From: Zea mays | Lineage: Eukaryota > Streptophyta > Magnoliopsida > Poales > Poaceae | DNA: 64,000 nucleotides | Assembly: GCF_902167145.1 (NCBI RefSeq) | Contig: NC_050099.1 | Span: 242,618,588-242,682,587 of the forward strand | Reading direction: 5' to 3' | In this document: positions 20,844 to 32,774 of the stretch, in pieces | Position numbering within the stretch: position 1 is the stretch's first letter | Layout: the number at the start of each line of letters is the position of its first letter | The notes under the pieces: generated by a model | Told to the model about the DNA's origin: nothing | The model's input: the letters and a program-made list of their open reading frames with translations, nothing else | The model's database searches: none | Translations under genes and position numbers: made by a program

Positions 20844-23438
20844 ATTAGACATAAGAACTTTGGGTACCCAAACACAAGTCTTTGACCCCTTGTGCTTGCC
20901 CCCAACATATTTGGCAACTACCTTACCGGATTTGTTAGTTAACACATAAGATGCATCAAAAGTTTTAAATGAAATGCTATGTTCATTTGATGCACTAGGG
21001 GTTTTCTTCTTAGGCAACTTAGCATGGGTTGGTTGCCTAGAACTAGATGCCTCACCCTTATACATAAAAGCATGGTTAGGGCCAGAGTGAGACTTCCTAG
21101 AATGAATTCTCCTAATTTTGCTCTCGGGATAACCAGCAGGGTATAAAATGTAACCCTCGTTATCCTGAGGCATGGGAGCTTTGCCCTTAACAAAGTTAGA
21201 TAATCTTTTAGGAGGGGCATTAAGTTTGACATTGTCCCCCTTTTGGAAGCCTATGCCATCCTTGATGCCCAGGCGTCTCCCACTATAGAGCATGCTTCTA
21301 GCAAATTTAAATTTTTCATTTTCTAAGTCATGCTCATTAATTTTAGCATTAAGTTGAGCTATGTGATCATTTTGTTTCTTAATTAAAGCTAGGTGATCAT
21401 GGATAACATCAACATTAATGTCTCTACATCTAGTGCAAATGGAAGTATACTCAATGGTAGATGTAGAGGGTTTGCAAGATTTTAATTCTACGACCTTAGC
21501 ATGCAATATATCATTTTTACTTCTAAGGTCGGAAATGGAAGCATTGCAAACATCAAAATCTTTAGCCTTAGCAATTAATTTTTCATTTTCATTTCTAAGG
21601 CTAGTAAGAGACATGTTCAATTCTTCAATCTTAGCAAGCAAATAATCATTATCATTCCTAAGATTGGGAATTGAAATATCACAAACATTTGAATCAACCT
21701 TAGCTAACAAATTAGCATTCTCATTTCTAAGGTTGTCAATAGTCTCATGGCAAGTGCTTAGCTCACTAGATAATTTTTCATATTTTTCAACTTCTAGAGC
21801 ATAAGCATTTTTCACCTTAACATGCTTCTTGTTTTCTTTAATAAGGAAGTCATCTTGGGTGTCCAAGAGATCATCCTTCTCATGGATAGCACTAATCAAT
21901 TCATTTAATTTTTCTTTTTGTTGCATGTTAAGGTTGGCAAAAAGAATACGCAAGTTATCCTCCTCATTGCTAGCATTATCCTCATCATTAGAGGTTTCAT
22001 ATTTAGTGGAGGATCTTGATTTTACCTTCTTCCTTTTGCCGTCCTTTGCCATGAGGCACTTGTGGCCGACGTTGGGGAAGAGAAGACCCTTGGTGACGGC
22101 GATGTTTGCGGCGTCCTCGTCGGAGGAGGAGTCGGTGGAGCTTTCGTCCGAGTCCCACTCCCGGTAAATATGGGCATCGCCGCCCTTCTTCTTGTAGTAC
22201 TTCTTCTTCTCCTTTCTTCTCCCCTTCTTGTCGTCGCCCCTGTCACTGTCACTAGAGATAGGACATTTTGCTATAAAGTGACCGGGCTTACCACACTTGT
22301 AGCAAACTTTCTTGGAGCGGGATTTGTAGTCCTTCCCCCTCCTTTGCTTGAGGATTTGGCGGAAGCTCTTGATGACGAGCGCCATCTCCTCATTGTCGAG
22401 CTTTGAGGCGTAGATTGGTTGTCTACTTGATGTAGACTCCTCCTCCTTCTCCTCCGTCGCCTTAAATGCGACCGGTTGTGCTTCGGACGTGGAGGGATCG
22501 TCAAGCTCGTTAATCTTCTTTGAGCCCTTGATCATGAACTCAAAGCTCACAAAATTCCCGATTACTTTCTTAGGAGTCATTAGTGTATATCTAGGATTGC
22601 CACGAATTAATTGAACTTGAGTAGGGTTAAGGAAAATAAGTGATCTTAGAATAACCTTAACCATTTCGTGGTCATCCCATTTTTTGCTCCCGAGGTTGCG
22701 CACTTGATTCACCAAGGTTTTGAGCCGGTTGTACATATCTTGTGGCTCCTCCCCTTGGCGAAGACGGAAGCGACCGAGCTCCCCCTCGATCGTCTCCCGC
22801 TTGGTGATCTTGGTTAGCTCATCTCCCTCGTGCGCGGTTTTGAGCACGTCCCAAACTTCCTTGGCGCTCTTTAATCCTTGCACCTTGTTGTACTCCTCTC
22901 TACTTAGAGATGCGAGGAGTATAGTTGTGGCTTGGGAGTTGAAGTGCTCGATTTGGGCCACTTCGTCCTCATCATAATCTTCATCCCCTACGGATGGTAC
23001 CTGTACACCAAACTTAACGACATCCCATATACTTTTGTGGAGTGAGGTTAGATGAAATCGCATTAAATCACTCCACCTTGCATAATCTTCAACATCAAAA
23101 GTTGGTGGTTTGCCTAATGGGACGGAAAGTAAAGGCGTATGTTTAGGAATGCGAGGATAGCGTAAGGGGATCTTACTAAACTTCTTGCGCTCATGGCGCT
23201 TAAAAGTAATGGATGGCGCGTCAGAGCTAGAGGTGGAAGGTGATGAAGTGTCGGTCTCGTAGTAGACCACCTTCCTCATCTTCTTTTTCTTGTCGCCACT
23301 CCGATGCGACTTGTGGGAAGAGGATTTCTTCTCCTTCCCCTTCCCCTTGTTGCGGGACTCTTTCGATGAAGCTTTCCTGTGGCTTGTAGTGGGCTTGTCG
23401 CCGGTTTCCATCACCTTCTTGGCGTGATCTCCCGACAT
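20844..23438 (-). pseudogene. gag: Gag of copia element B, truncated by the Huck insertion
   Basis: A stop-free minus-strand frame of about 865 codons from ATG 23438 (MSGDHAKKVMETGD) to the Huck LTR at 20843. It has a lysine/serine-rich N-terminus, a copia Gag region (DYARWSDLMRFHLTSLH, WDVLKTAHEGDE), a CCHC knuckle (CYKCGKPGHFIAKC), an acidic Ser/Asp stretch, a long coiled coil of LRNEN-type repeats, and the C-terminal VWVPK motif just before the break. It is the same Gag family as elements C and D, clearly distinct from the 8954 Gag. The pol part must lie left of the window beyond the Huck. The last few codons of the open frame run into Huck LTR and are not native. B was probably intact in gag when hit. 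Confidence 0.9.
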
Positions 23439-23470
23439 CACTTCGAGCGGTTAGGCTCTAATGAAGCACC

Positions 23471-23484
23471 GGGCTCTGATACCA
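23471..23484 (-). other. Primer-binding site of element B; the LTR beyond it is missing
   Basis: The minus strand reads TGGTATCAGAGCCC, the initiator-Met-type site also present in C and D. In those elements the LTR end lies two bases upstream of the site. Here unrelated copia RNase H sequence starts at about 23485. Confidence 0.85.
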
Positions 23485-23947
23485 GCTATGCAGATGCCGA
23501 CTGGGGAGGGTGTAGAGATACACCGAAGTCCACTTTAGGGTATATCTTTATGCTCTCCGCGGGAGCTATTTCTTGGAAGAGTTGCAAACAGACAATGAGA
23601 GCATCGTCGACAATGCACGCTGACTTTGGGGCTACGTATGAGGCAACTGGACATGCGATATGGATAAAGAAATTTGTACCCGAACTAAGAGTGGTTGATA
23701 GCATAGAGCGACCACTGAGAATTTACTGCGACAATGAGCCAGCGGTATTTTTCTCCAATAAGTCAAGTGGCTCTGCCAAGTATATTGACATTAAGTGTTA
23801 TATTGTTAAGGAGAAGATTCTGATCACACCATTCAAGTTGAGCATATAAGAATCCATCAGATGCTTGCGGATCCGCTCACAAAAGGTCTTCCACCCAACG
23901 TGTTTAGTAAGCACGCAGCCGGTATGGGTTTAAGGGAGCATCTATGA
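23485..23947 (+). pseudogene. 3' end of an unrelated copia pol (RNase H remnant)
   Basis: The plus strand encodes YADADWGGCRDTPKSTLGYIF, SWKSCKQTMRASST and CDNEPAVFFSNKSSGSAKYID, which are RNase H motifs of a Ty1/copia pol. A frameshift near 23835 leads into MLADPLTKGLPPNVF and a stop at 23945-23947. Everything upstream (gag, PR, IN, RT) is missing at the junction with B. It differs from the Sirevirus RNase H elsewhere in the window, so it is another family. Confidence 0.85.
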
Positions 23948-24012
23948 TCCTAAATCACATGGGCTACAAATTGCAACCTAGTAAAATCTTTTCGTTCTGA
24001 AGCAGGGGAGCA

Positions 24013-24647
24013 TGTTGTAGCCAATGAATGCGGTGATACTTAATAGATCATTGTCACACATTGGTCTCTATGTGTAAACTTGTCAAAGGATGGAATTCAT
24101 AAAAGTTTGAGTGAGAGGTATGTAGAGAACAAATGAGAGATTATTAGGATGTGTTCTCTACACTAGCCGGTTAACAGTAACCAGGATAGGGTTAATCCTA
24201 ACCGTGCCCCTGATGGGGGGGGGGGGGGGGGGGGCTATCCTAACCGTTGGTTGCAGCCCTCGGTCATACGACGCCATATAAATAGATTAAGGTGCCCGAT
24301 ATGTTTAGCCAACACTAATCGCTCGACCTTAAAACCCTAATCGACATACTGAGAGGAACCGATCTCCTAGGCGTTCGGAGTGACTGGAATACCTGTGACT
24401 ATGTCTCAGATCCACCGCCGATCAACGACGAGAACCAATCTTCTCGCCACACGCAGAGAGATCAAGAAGTAGTAGAAGGCGAGCCTTCACTGCAAGACGT
24501 CACCGCAATGATGGCTAGGAACAATAACGACAGTATATATATACCTATACCCTTCAGTAGAATAGATCTACTCATCATCAAGTTATTTTAGACATGTTGG
24601 TATTCTAGAGACTTAGTAACCGATACTAGGCAACATAGAATCTAACA
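24013..24647 (+). repeat. 3' LTR of the truncated plus-strand copia (635 bp)
   Basis: It begins TGTTGTAGCCAATG after a purine-rich GAAGCAGGGGAGCA and ends AGAATCTAACA. TATAAATA lies at 24277-24284. A 20-base G run sits at 24215-24234. The partner 5' LTR is not in the window. Confidence 0.75.
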
Positions 24648-26270
24648 TAACGGTGTTTCGCTAAAAAAATTTATAAACTTCATCGGGGCCTGCTGACCCG
24701 ATAACCCCCTAAATTCGCCCATGGATACCGGGGTGGTGGCCCTGTGTGCGCTGACAGAAGATCAAAACGGGTCCGGCCGGCCTTTTGCACAGCTAAACGT
24801 TAAACGGTCGACAGGGCGGGGTTTGCTGATGTGGTTTTCCGGCAGTTTTTTGGCCTGTGATTCAGGCAAATCATCTCCGCGAAAATCAAGGAGGAAGAAA
24901 GGCTCTTCCACTGCGGTCACCTGCATCTGCATGACTACATTTTTTTAAGAATTAATGGAAACATAATGTTTCAGCTTTTTTTTTGCAGACTCCGGCATAG
25001 GAACTTGACCCCCCCCTCTAATCGCCCTTTTTCCATCCTTGCTTTCGCAACGCTTTTGGTCTAATTTGCGCTCTGTAATTTGCGCCCTTTTTCTTCTAAT
25101 TTGCGCTCTGTAATTAATCGAAGCCAATCCCAAGAACCCCAAAAGTGCGCTCTGTCTGCAAGACCTACTGCAGTCTCTACCAGGCTAGTACTACACTACC
25201 AGCGCTCAACTCTCCTCGACCTCGAGCGAGTAGAACCTGATTCCAAGCCAACCAACCAGGCAGCTCATCTTCAGGCTAGACAGACGGCAGGAACCGGCAC
25301 AACTGACGACGCCCCATGACACGAGCTCGTGCTGCTTCCAGGTTCCAGCCAGCAGTACAAGTGCCATTGCGGCAGCGTCACACTCACACACACACCCCCT
25401 TATCGCCAGCTAGCGGCGCCACCGACACCCTTCGCAGGGCCCATTTACCCCCGTCCCGTCCGCCCCCACCGGGAGTCCGGGACTACCACTGACGGCCCCA
25501 GCCGACTCTATCCCATCCTCTGCTTTTTACTGTCAGGCGCCCGATCGTCCATGTCGACACGTTTTACCGTCGCCTTCCGCGCGCCAATCATGCTGCACTT
25601 GTTCTTCTTCTTCCTCCTCCTCCTCCTTTCCACGGCCCTTCTTCTCTGCATCGGCCTTGGATCCCAGATCACCTCCTCGCTTATACATAATACACTTATA
25701 CTTTCATTTCACAGGTCAAACAGTGCAGCAGAGATGATGCGTGCGTGCGTGCGTGACGATCAGACGCTAGTAGTAAAAAGAGAGAAAAAAAATATTCTTG
25801 TGCCGAGCTGGAGCAGCGCTGTCGCTGTGAGAGCTAGCGCAGCGCAGTGAACATGCTCGGCCACGACTCGACTGACGCGACCGACGGGCTCGCGTTCGTC
25901 GGTGCTCTCTAATGGCCCGGATCAATGGACGGCCATGTTCTTTCTCTACGACGCAAACTGGATCTGCATCTCAATTTGGCGCCAATGCCAACCGACACAC
26001 ACACACACTTGCAGTTTCATCGAGTCCACGCTAAAATATATATATATATATATATATTCGTGCTAGTAGGTAGGTCGCAGTAAAAAAAAACATCTGAAAA
26101 ATGCTTGCGTGCTTGGTCTTCAGTAGTAGATTCGAAGAGAGAGAGAGAGAAAAGAAATAAGTGCGGTGGGATTGAGGGAGGAGGTATTAGGCTATTATTA
26201 GGGCGTAGTACAGTGCATACACAAAACCCTACGGCGTCCCTCTGATGCGGCGCTGAGGGCTGAGGCTAAG
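24648..26270 (+). other. Intergenic region upstream of CslA
   Basis: No convincing gene. An ORF at 25329-25850 lacks recognisable domains. Microsatellites occur at 25995-26008 (AC), 26036-26057 (AT) and 26136-26150 (GA). The region likely holds the upstream regulatory sequence of the CslA gene. Confidence 0.5.
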
Positions 26271-26276
26271 CACGTG
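26271..26276 (+). promoter_or_regulatory. G-box (CACGTG) in the CslA promoter
   Basis: CACGTG lies 13 bases before the TATA box. bZIP and bHLH factors bind such sites in plants; a role here is inferred from position only. Confidence 0.4.
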
Positions 26277-26288
26277 GGTGGTGGCCTC

Positions 26289-26294
26289 TATAAA
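26289..26294 (+). promoter_or_regulatory. TATA box of the CslA gene
   Basis: TATAAA in the context CCTCTATAAACCCC, 160 bases before the start codon. It predicts a transcription start near 26320 and a C-rich 5' UTR of about 135 bases. Confidence 0.75.
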
Positions 26295-26454
26295 CCCCTT
26301 CACTCCGGGCACTCGCATCCCGCAGCCCGCCCCGTCCGCCCGCCCGAGTCACACTCACACAGAGCCGAGCCGAGCCCAGGCAGGCAGGCAGGCGGCCCAG
26401 GCGCCCAGCCCACCCCCCTACCCCCGCGGCGCCGCCGGAGCCAGAGCGAGAGCG

Positions 26455-29400
26455 ATGGACGCGCTGCCGGAGGCGTGGTCGCAGGTGCGCGCGCCGGTGA
26501 TCGTGCCGCTGCTGCGGCTGGCGGTGGCCGTGTGCCTCACCATGTCGGTGCTTCTGTTCCTTGAGCGCGTGTACATGGCCGTCGTCATCTCCGGGGTGCG
26601 CCTGCTCCGCCTCCGCCCCGACCGCCGCTACCGCTGCGACCCCCTCCCCGAGGACGACCCGGAGCTGGGCTCCTCCGCGTTCCCCGTCGTGCTCGTCCAG
26701 ATCCCCATGTTCAACGAGCGCGAGGTCCGTACCCCCCCGCCCGCCGCCGCATTACATTGCAGCGCCATGCCGCCATTGCCGGCCAAGCGCCCGTTGCAGC
26801 GGTTTTACTCCGGATTCGTTGGGTCACTAATAACCTTGGTTGCCTTGCGGTGGTGCCACGGGCGGGCGGGCGTGCGTTCTCTGCAGGTGTACCAGCTGTC
26901 CATCGGCGCCGTGTGCGGGCTGTCGTGGCCGGCGGACCGGCTGGTGGTGCAGGTGCTCGACGACTCCACGGACGAAGTGATTAAGGTATACTAGCTTGCG
27001 TTTCGCCAGAGATTTTTTTTTTCTCTTTACTGCTGCTAATCATGTACCTGTGCGTAATGCATTAGCATCTGCAGCAGCGTTATCTTCTGCCTGTCGGTGG
27101 GTGGCCATTGTAGTTCCATACGGACAGTCGCCTGCGCCTCTGCCTTTTGTTTTTTTTTTACTTCTTTAGATTAGACTTTGGTTTCCTCTGCCCCTTTTTT
27201 TTACCTTTTTTTTCCTGTCCCCAGCCGAATTGAAGGAGGCCGCAGCGCCCGGGCATCCTGCCAGGCCTGGCCCCGACCACCCTTGTCCTCTTTTTACTCA
27301 CGCCACTGTACAGCCCGTCAGCCCCCGCATCATGCTACGCCGCCCCCGGCTCCGGCTGTGTTTGTGCGGTAATAATGACACTTGTAGAAGAAGCGGGTAA
27401 AAGAAAAAAAAAACCACACATCTTACAGTTACTACTGCTGCACTGCTGCGTACAGTGCACGTGACGGCATCAGCTTCGCAGTTTTAGGAACTACAGTATT
27501 ACGAAAATACGTTGCAAATAGGCTAGCTAGTACTACTAGCAACACACCCATTCTCGCTATGTTTTTTGGCGGGAACGGGGAACCATGGGCCCATGTCTGC
27601 TTGCCTACTTGCCTAGCAGCCTAGGTATTCTCAGTTATTTTACTAGTAGTACGTTTCATTACGTATTTTTACGCATTGGGTTTTCGGGGGTGCATTAAAC
27701 TGTATGGTAGCGTGTGGAAAACTGTCTCCTCCGCGGCGGCGCGGCAGTAAAAAACAGCAGTAAAGAGGGGTAATCTCGCGCACAGTGGGGATTCGTGGTC
27801 GGCATCGTTGGCTGGCCATTGCGCGCTGCCATTTCTAGACCTACGGCATTGATTGCTTGAGGTGGTGGCGGACTGGCGGTGGTGGTCGTCCGTCGTCCAT
27901 GCAGAGCATTCAATGCCCCCGCTAATTAAGCACAATCAGGGGGCTCTTCTTCAGTGCTGTGCATGACCCTCCTCCTCCTCCTAAACAAAATGGTAAAGAC
28001 CCTAGGCACGTGCAAAAGCCGTGCCGAGTGCTGACCAGTGACCACACTCCCCTCACAGCCACATTGGATCCGGTTACCCTCACCTTTCTTTAAGAGTGCG
28101 GATGGGTTAATTGCGTGCGCTATTCAACTCCGGCGACGGCACTAGTACTACTAGGGTAAAAAAAAGATGTTTGTTTCATCATAGGCACCCTATATTTTCT
28201 GCATTGCTGTAGTATTATTATTCCAGATCCCCAAAAAGGGGGGCGGGGGGAAGCCTAATAATAATTGGATCGGGCACGAAATGTGATGAGCAGGAGATGG
28301 TGCGGATGGAGTGCGAGCGGTGGGCTCGGAAGGGGATCAACATAACGTACCAGATCCGGGAGGACCGCAAGGGGTACAAGGCCGGCGCGCTGCGGGCGGG
28401 GATGAGGCACGCGTACGTGCGCGACTGCGAGTACGTGGCCATCTTCGACGCCGACTTCCAGCCCGACCCGGACTACCTCAAGCGCACCATCCCCTACCTC
28501 GTCCACAACCCGGAGATCGCCCTCGTCCAGGCGCGCTGGAGATTCGGTCAGTATGCCCTACCCTACCACCACCTTCCGTGCATTTCCATTCATTTCGTCG
28601 TTCATCATTAAGTAAGTATTTGTATTTACCGTGCTCTTTGTTGCCGGCGCTAAGTTCGTTAGCCTAGGAAGGAGCACATTATATATACACTTTAAGAAAA
28701 ACGCAGGCTTGGGTTGCGTATAGGTCAAGGTTTAGTTTTAAGCTAAAATCCGGAGGGGAGGGCTGCGCAATTGACTTTTTACGGCCTAGGGCACGTGCCA
28801 ACTGGCCTTGACTTTCGGGCCAGGCGAGTGGAGCCGCTGGATTATTATTGTTACTGCTACTGTATACTGTAGGGCTGTAGGCACGTAGGGTACGTACGCA
28901 ATGAGAGTCCCAGATCAGACGCCAACGCCACCGACAGTCCTTGCGGTGCACCCGGCTGCCTCTTGCCGCGCGCGCGCGCGCTGCTCTCGCGCCCTGACAG
29001 ACGCACCGCCACGGGTGACGGGACCCCCCACTTCCTCGTGACTCGTGAGTCGTGTGGGCCGTCCCCGGGCGTACCCAGCAGGTAGCCCGGATCTCCAGTC
29101 CTGCCGTTGGGATTCTACGGTCTTCCTCCGCCCGCCGGGCCGGGACCGCGCGGCTCCGGCCGGGCCGGACCGGACCACCAACGTTTGTTATGTGCGCCCC
29201 GCGGAGGAGCCACGGGCGCGCCGTTGATGTCTCGGCGGCATGGTCACGGGCGGGGCGCACGGCCCTGACGCCGTCGGCGTCGGGTGGGTCGTCGGTGATA
29301 CTACTACGTATGCTGCGGCTACTGTTACTGTTGTTTTAGGGTTACTGCGCGGCGGTGCGTTTACTATTGCGGCCTGTCCTGACACTGTCAGCGCAGCGCT

Positions 29401-32400
29401 CAGGAGGAGGAGTGGCATATTCGCTCGTGCCGCGCCAGATGCAGATGCGGAGGCAGAGGCAGAGGGACGAGGAGGTGGTGCTTATGGCGCGCAGATTCTT
29501 CACCGAACCGTGCCACGTGGGACCGAGTGGCGATGGATATGGATCATGCGTTGCGTTGCGTTGCCTAGCCCAGAACCCCGCAGACATTTGTCATCTCTGC
29601 CGCGCGGAATATCTCCGCGCAACCGAAGGAGAAAGGAGTAGGAGGGAGCAGAGCACGGCAGAAAAGGGTTCGGTGAAGCTGCTTCACACTCACCCTGCTC
29701 AAGTGTGGATCCTGTATCACCCACTCCATCTCCATCTACGCACGCGGCACGCACACACACAGAGAGACGCGCCTCCCTCTCTCTCTCACTCTCTCTCTCT
29801 ATCCTCCTGTATGGCATGGCTGCGTCAAGTCCCTGTCCAGAACACTAGTACGTGCAGTCTGTGTACGTGCCGCGGCTCCACCAGGTCACGGCACTGACAG
29901 CGGTAGGCCTAGCCTAGGCTAGGCCGGACAGGTTTTCCGCGGCCATGTGGCGCGGTCAGGGGGAACATGGCGGGTCCGGGGCCGGCCGTCGGTGATCTCG
30001 GGACGGGGGCGGAGGCGTGGGCGGGGGCCGTGGGCGCGCATAATTGACCGCGAGAAGGACCCGCGCTGCCTGTCTCTGCTTTTGCTGCAGTGCATCGGGC
30101 CTCTCTCTCCGTTTAGTTCAGCATGTACTCCAGTCGAGAACACGGTTATCTAGCTGCCATTAGTATTTCTGCCCATATGATGTAGTACTCCCTGTCTCCA
30201 CGAGAATACAAATTTTTTTTTTGTGTGAAAAAGTCAAGGAGTATAAATTTTAGTATTTCGTGTTATGAGTATTACTATTTTTATATAAATTTCATTAAAT
30301 TTCAAGAGCTTCATAAAAGGTGAAACACAAATTATATCATTTTCCGGACAAAACTAGTAAGGACTTGTTCGGTTATTGCTATCACATATGGATTGGATGA
30401 GAATGAAAAAAAAAATAAAGAATTTTGACTTGTCATGTATTTAAACCTATCCAATCACATCCAATCCACGTGGATTGAGATGAAAACGAACAACCTCTAA
30501 GGGCTAGTTTGGTAAATCCATTTTTAGATATTTTTAGTTTACTAACGAAAAATGAACTAATTTCTCTTAGAAAAATAGAAATCTCTTGAAAATGGATTTA
30601 CCAAACTAACCCCCAAGACAGTAGATTAATGATTCCTTTCTAGCCTGACCACAGGCACATTGCTTGGTCTGCTGGTCCAGTGTGTCGCAGACCCACCCGG
30701 AAGTGAAACAAAGTGAACTAGTAAAAAATCAGAGTACAAATGCACATGTCCAGTGTTGCTCAGATACAGTAGTATAAGGCCCATTTGGTACATTACTGAA
30801 GGGGGAAAAAAGAAGCTGACTTAACAGGTTTCACCGGCGCTGTGAAAAGAGTGAGAAAAAGAACCTCTATAAACAACAAATGAACAGTGTGTAAACTGTA
30901 GCTGTGTCTGAAGCTGGAGTCGACAGGAGCTGCACCAAAAGAGGCCTAAATTGTTTGTCTGCTCAGCTGAGGCCCTGACCCTGAGGGGAACAATAATACA
31001 CATGGTCTTTTAATCTTTTATTTATAGCAGTGATAATTTATACTGGCACAATTTTACTGTCACTTTTTCCGTCGTTATTTTGATGATGACCATGAGCCCA
31101 CGAGGCCCAAGACGATGAGGAGTATATTTGAAAGTAATCGATGGTCATATCTGATATTCCGATTGTTGTCTGTCCTTGTGGTGGCGACCAGTGAACGCGG
31201 ACGAGTGCCTGATGACGAGGATGCAGGAGATGTCCCTGGACTACCACTTCACCGTGGAGCAGGAAGTGAGCTCCTCCGTCTGCGCCTTCTTTGGATTCAA
31301 CGGTAAACCAAGCTCGCACCCAGCGCTCTATCCATCGCTTCTGCATTTCATCCATAGCACCAGGTAGCTGAGTAGTTTCGGCAACCAGGCACCGCCGGCG
31401 TGTGGCGCATCTCCGCGGTGAACGAGGCTGGGGGGTGGAAGGACCGGACCACGGTGGAGGACATGGATCTGGCCATCCGGGCCAGCCTCAAGGGCTGGAA
31501 GTTCGTCTACCTCGGTGACGTCCAGGTACGGTTGATACCAACAATCATGGGCATCCAGAAATTTCAGATGGAATGCGATGCAACTTTCTAGCACCGCTAT
31601 CATTGAATCGAAGACATTTTTGGTCTTTTTTTTTGTTGAGACGATGGCGCATTCAGAATTTCAGACTGCACAGTGAGAAGAAAGTGAAATTCACCCATGA
31701 TGTGCCTGCCCGATTTGATTCCTGCAGGTGAAAAGCGAGCTGCCGAGTACCTTCAAGGCCTTCCGGTTCCAGCAGCACAGGTGGTCGTGCGGCCCGGCGA
31801 ACCTGTTCAGGAAGATGCTCATGGAGATTGTGACGAACAAGGTCTGTCCCTCCAAACACGAACCCGTCGAATCAAACTCTCTAAGCTGCACAGAGCACGT
31901 CTGACTGGATCCGGAAGTCTAGGCCAGGTGGAACGTGGCCGCTAGCTAACTCGTCGCGTGCTACTGACTGTGACGCAGAAAGTGACGATCTGGAAGAAGA
32001 TCCACGTCATCTACAACTTCTTCCTGATACGCAAGATCATCGCGCACATCATCACCTTCTCGTTCTACTGCGTCATCATCCCGGCAACCATCTTCGTCCC
32101 CGAGGTCCGCATACCCAAGTGGGGCTGCGTCTACATCCCCTCGGCCATCACCCTCCTCAACTCTGTCGGCACTCCCAGGTGAAAACCCCCCTCCTAGACG
32201 AAGACGACCTCGCAAAGGCAGATATATAGCCATCAGTCGATGACGATTCCAGGTGGCTAAACGACCACACAGTTACCTGACCAGATGACATGGACTTTGT
32301 TGCGTGCAGGTCTTTCCACCTGCTTTTCTTCTGGGTCGCCTTCGAGAACGTCATGTCCCTGCACAGAACAAAGGCCACGCTGATCGGCTTGCTGGAGGCC

Positions 32401-32774
32401 GGCAGGGCCAACGAGTGGGTGGTGACGGCGAAGCTCGGCAGCGCCATGAAGATGAAATCGGCTAACAAAGCGGGGCTCAGGAAGCAGTTCATGAGGATAT
32501 GGGAGAGGTATATATATGAAGCAATTAAAATCTACTGTTTCCCTTTCCCCCACCGCCACCGGATGCTATTCCCTTCAAGTCCCGCGACTAATTTCCAGCG
32601 ACATGATGCAGGCTGCACGTCACGGAGCTCGGGGTGGCAGCCTTCCTCTTCTCCTGCGGCTGGTACGATCTTGCGTACGGGAGGGACCATTTCTTCATCT
32701 ACCTCTTCTTCCAGTCTGTCGCGTTTTTCATCGTCGGCGTCGGCTACGTCGGCACCATCGTCCCGCAGTCGTAG
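26455..32774 (+). CDS. CslA: Cellulose synthase-like A: glucomannan 4-beta-mannosyltransferase, 9 exons
   Basis: Exons: 26455-26724, 26887-26985, 28294-28546, 31192-31302, 31389-31525, 31728-31841, 31979-32178, 32310-32507, 32612-32774. All introns are GT-AG and the joined frame is 1545 bp (514 aa plus TAG), close to the usual CslA length. It is a Golgi membrane GT2 enzyme that makes beta-1,4-mannan or glucomannan from GDP-mannose and GDP-glucose. An N-terminal membrane helix is at residues ~12-40. Catalytic motifs are VLDDSTD (D115/D116), FDADF (D175, D177), TVEDMD (E268/D269) and QQHRW (305-309). Several C-terminal membrane segments lie between ~335 and 510. The ATG follows the TATA box by 160 bp. 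The frame is open upstream but has no ATG there. Which CslA paralogue this is cannot be told. Confidence 0.95.
26725..26886 (+). other. CslA intron 1 (162 bp, stop-free in frame)
   Basis: GT-AG intron, GC-rich, whose length is a multiple of three with no in-frame stop. Retention would add 54 residues between NERE (residue 90) and VYQL. Confidence 0.8.
26986..28293 (+). other. CslA intron 2 (1308 bp)
   Basis: GT-AG intron with many T-runs and no coding signal that I can support. The acceptor GATGAGCAG leads into GAGATGGTGCGG, which restores the conserved IKE(M/L)V segment of the family. Confidence 0.8.
30361..30497. mobile_element. MITE 1 in CslA intron 3 (Tourist/PIF-like, TSD TAA)
   Basis: 137 bp with imperfect terminal inverted repeats (GGACTTGTTCGGTT versus GAGGTTGTTCGTTT) flanked by TAA at 30358-30360 and 30498-30500. 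TAA duplication suggests PIF/Harbinger. Confidence 0.7.
30501..30612. mobile_element. MITE 2 in CslA intron 3, strongly palindromic ends
   Basis: 112 bp with ~25-bp inverted ends (GGGCTAGTTTGGTAAATCCA versus GGGTTAGTTTGGTAAATCCA at the outside). No clear target duplication, so the superfamily is open. It directly abuts the TAA of MITE 1. Confidence 0.75.
30778..30946. mobile_element. MITE 3 in CslA intron 3 (Tourist-like, TSD TAA)
   Basis: 169 bp with inverted ends GGCCCATTTGGTAC and GGCCTCTTTTGGTGC, flanked by TAA at 30775-30777 and 30947-30949. Typical of PIF/Harbinger Tourist-type MITEs. Confidence 0.75.

Larger units (their letters stand above)
28547..31191 (+). other. CslA intron 3 (2645 bp) with MITEs
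   Basis: The largest intron, bounded by CG|GTCAGT and CGACCAG|TG, splitting a Val codon. Its left half is GC-rich with a CT microsatellite (29768-29803) and chance ORFs. Its right half is AT-rich and holds three small inverted-repeat elements. A TACTCCCTGTCTCC segment near 30186 hints at a decayed Stowaway-type element. Confidence 0.8.

Noticed and set aside
23379..23484. N-terminal part of the plus-strand ORF crossing the B junction
   Set aside because: It runs antisense through B gag and the primer site; only the RNase H part from about 23485 is real.
25329..25850. 173-codon ORF upstream of CslA
   Set aside because: No domain, low-complexity composition, no promoter; likely chance.
26278..26454. 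In-frame N-terminal extension of CslA
   Set aside because: The open frame has no ATG and covers the TATA box. It is 5' UTR and promoter.
28294..28299. Alternative CslA exon 3 acceptor three bases downstream
   Set aside because: It would drop the Glu of the conserved IKE(M/L)V segment; the upstream AG has a better context.
28679..29897. Several ORFs on both strands in CslA intron 3
   Set aside because: GC-rich intron sequence. None has domain motifs and exons 3 and 4 splice cleanly around them.
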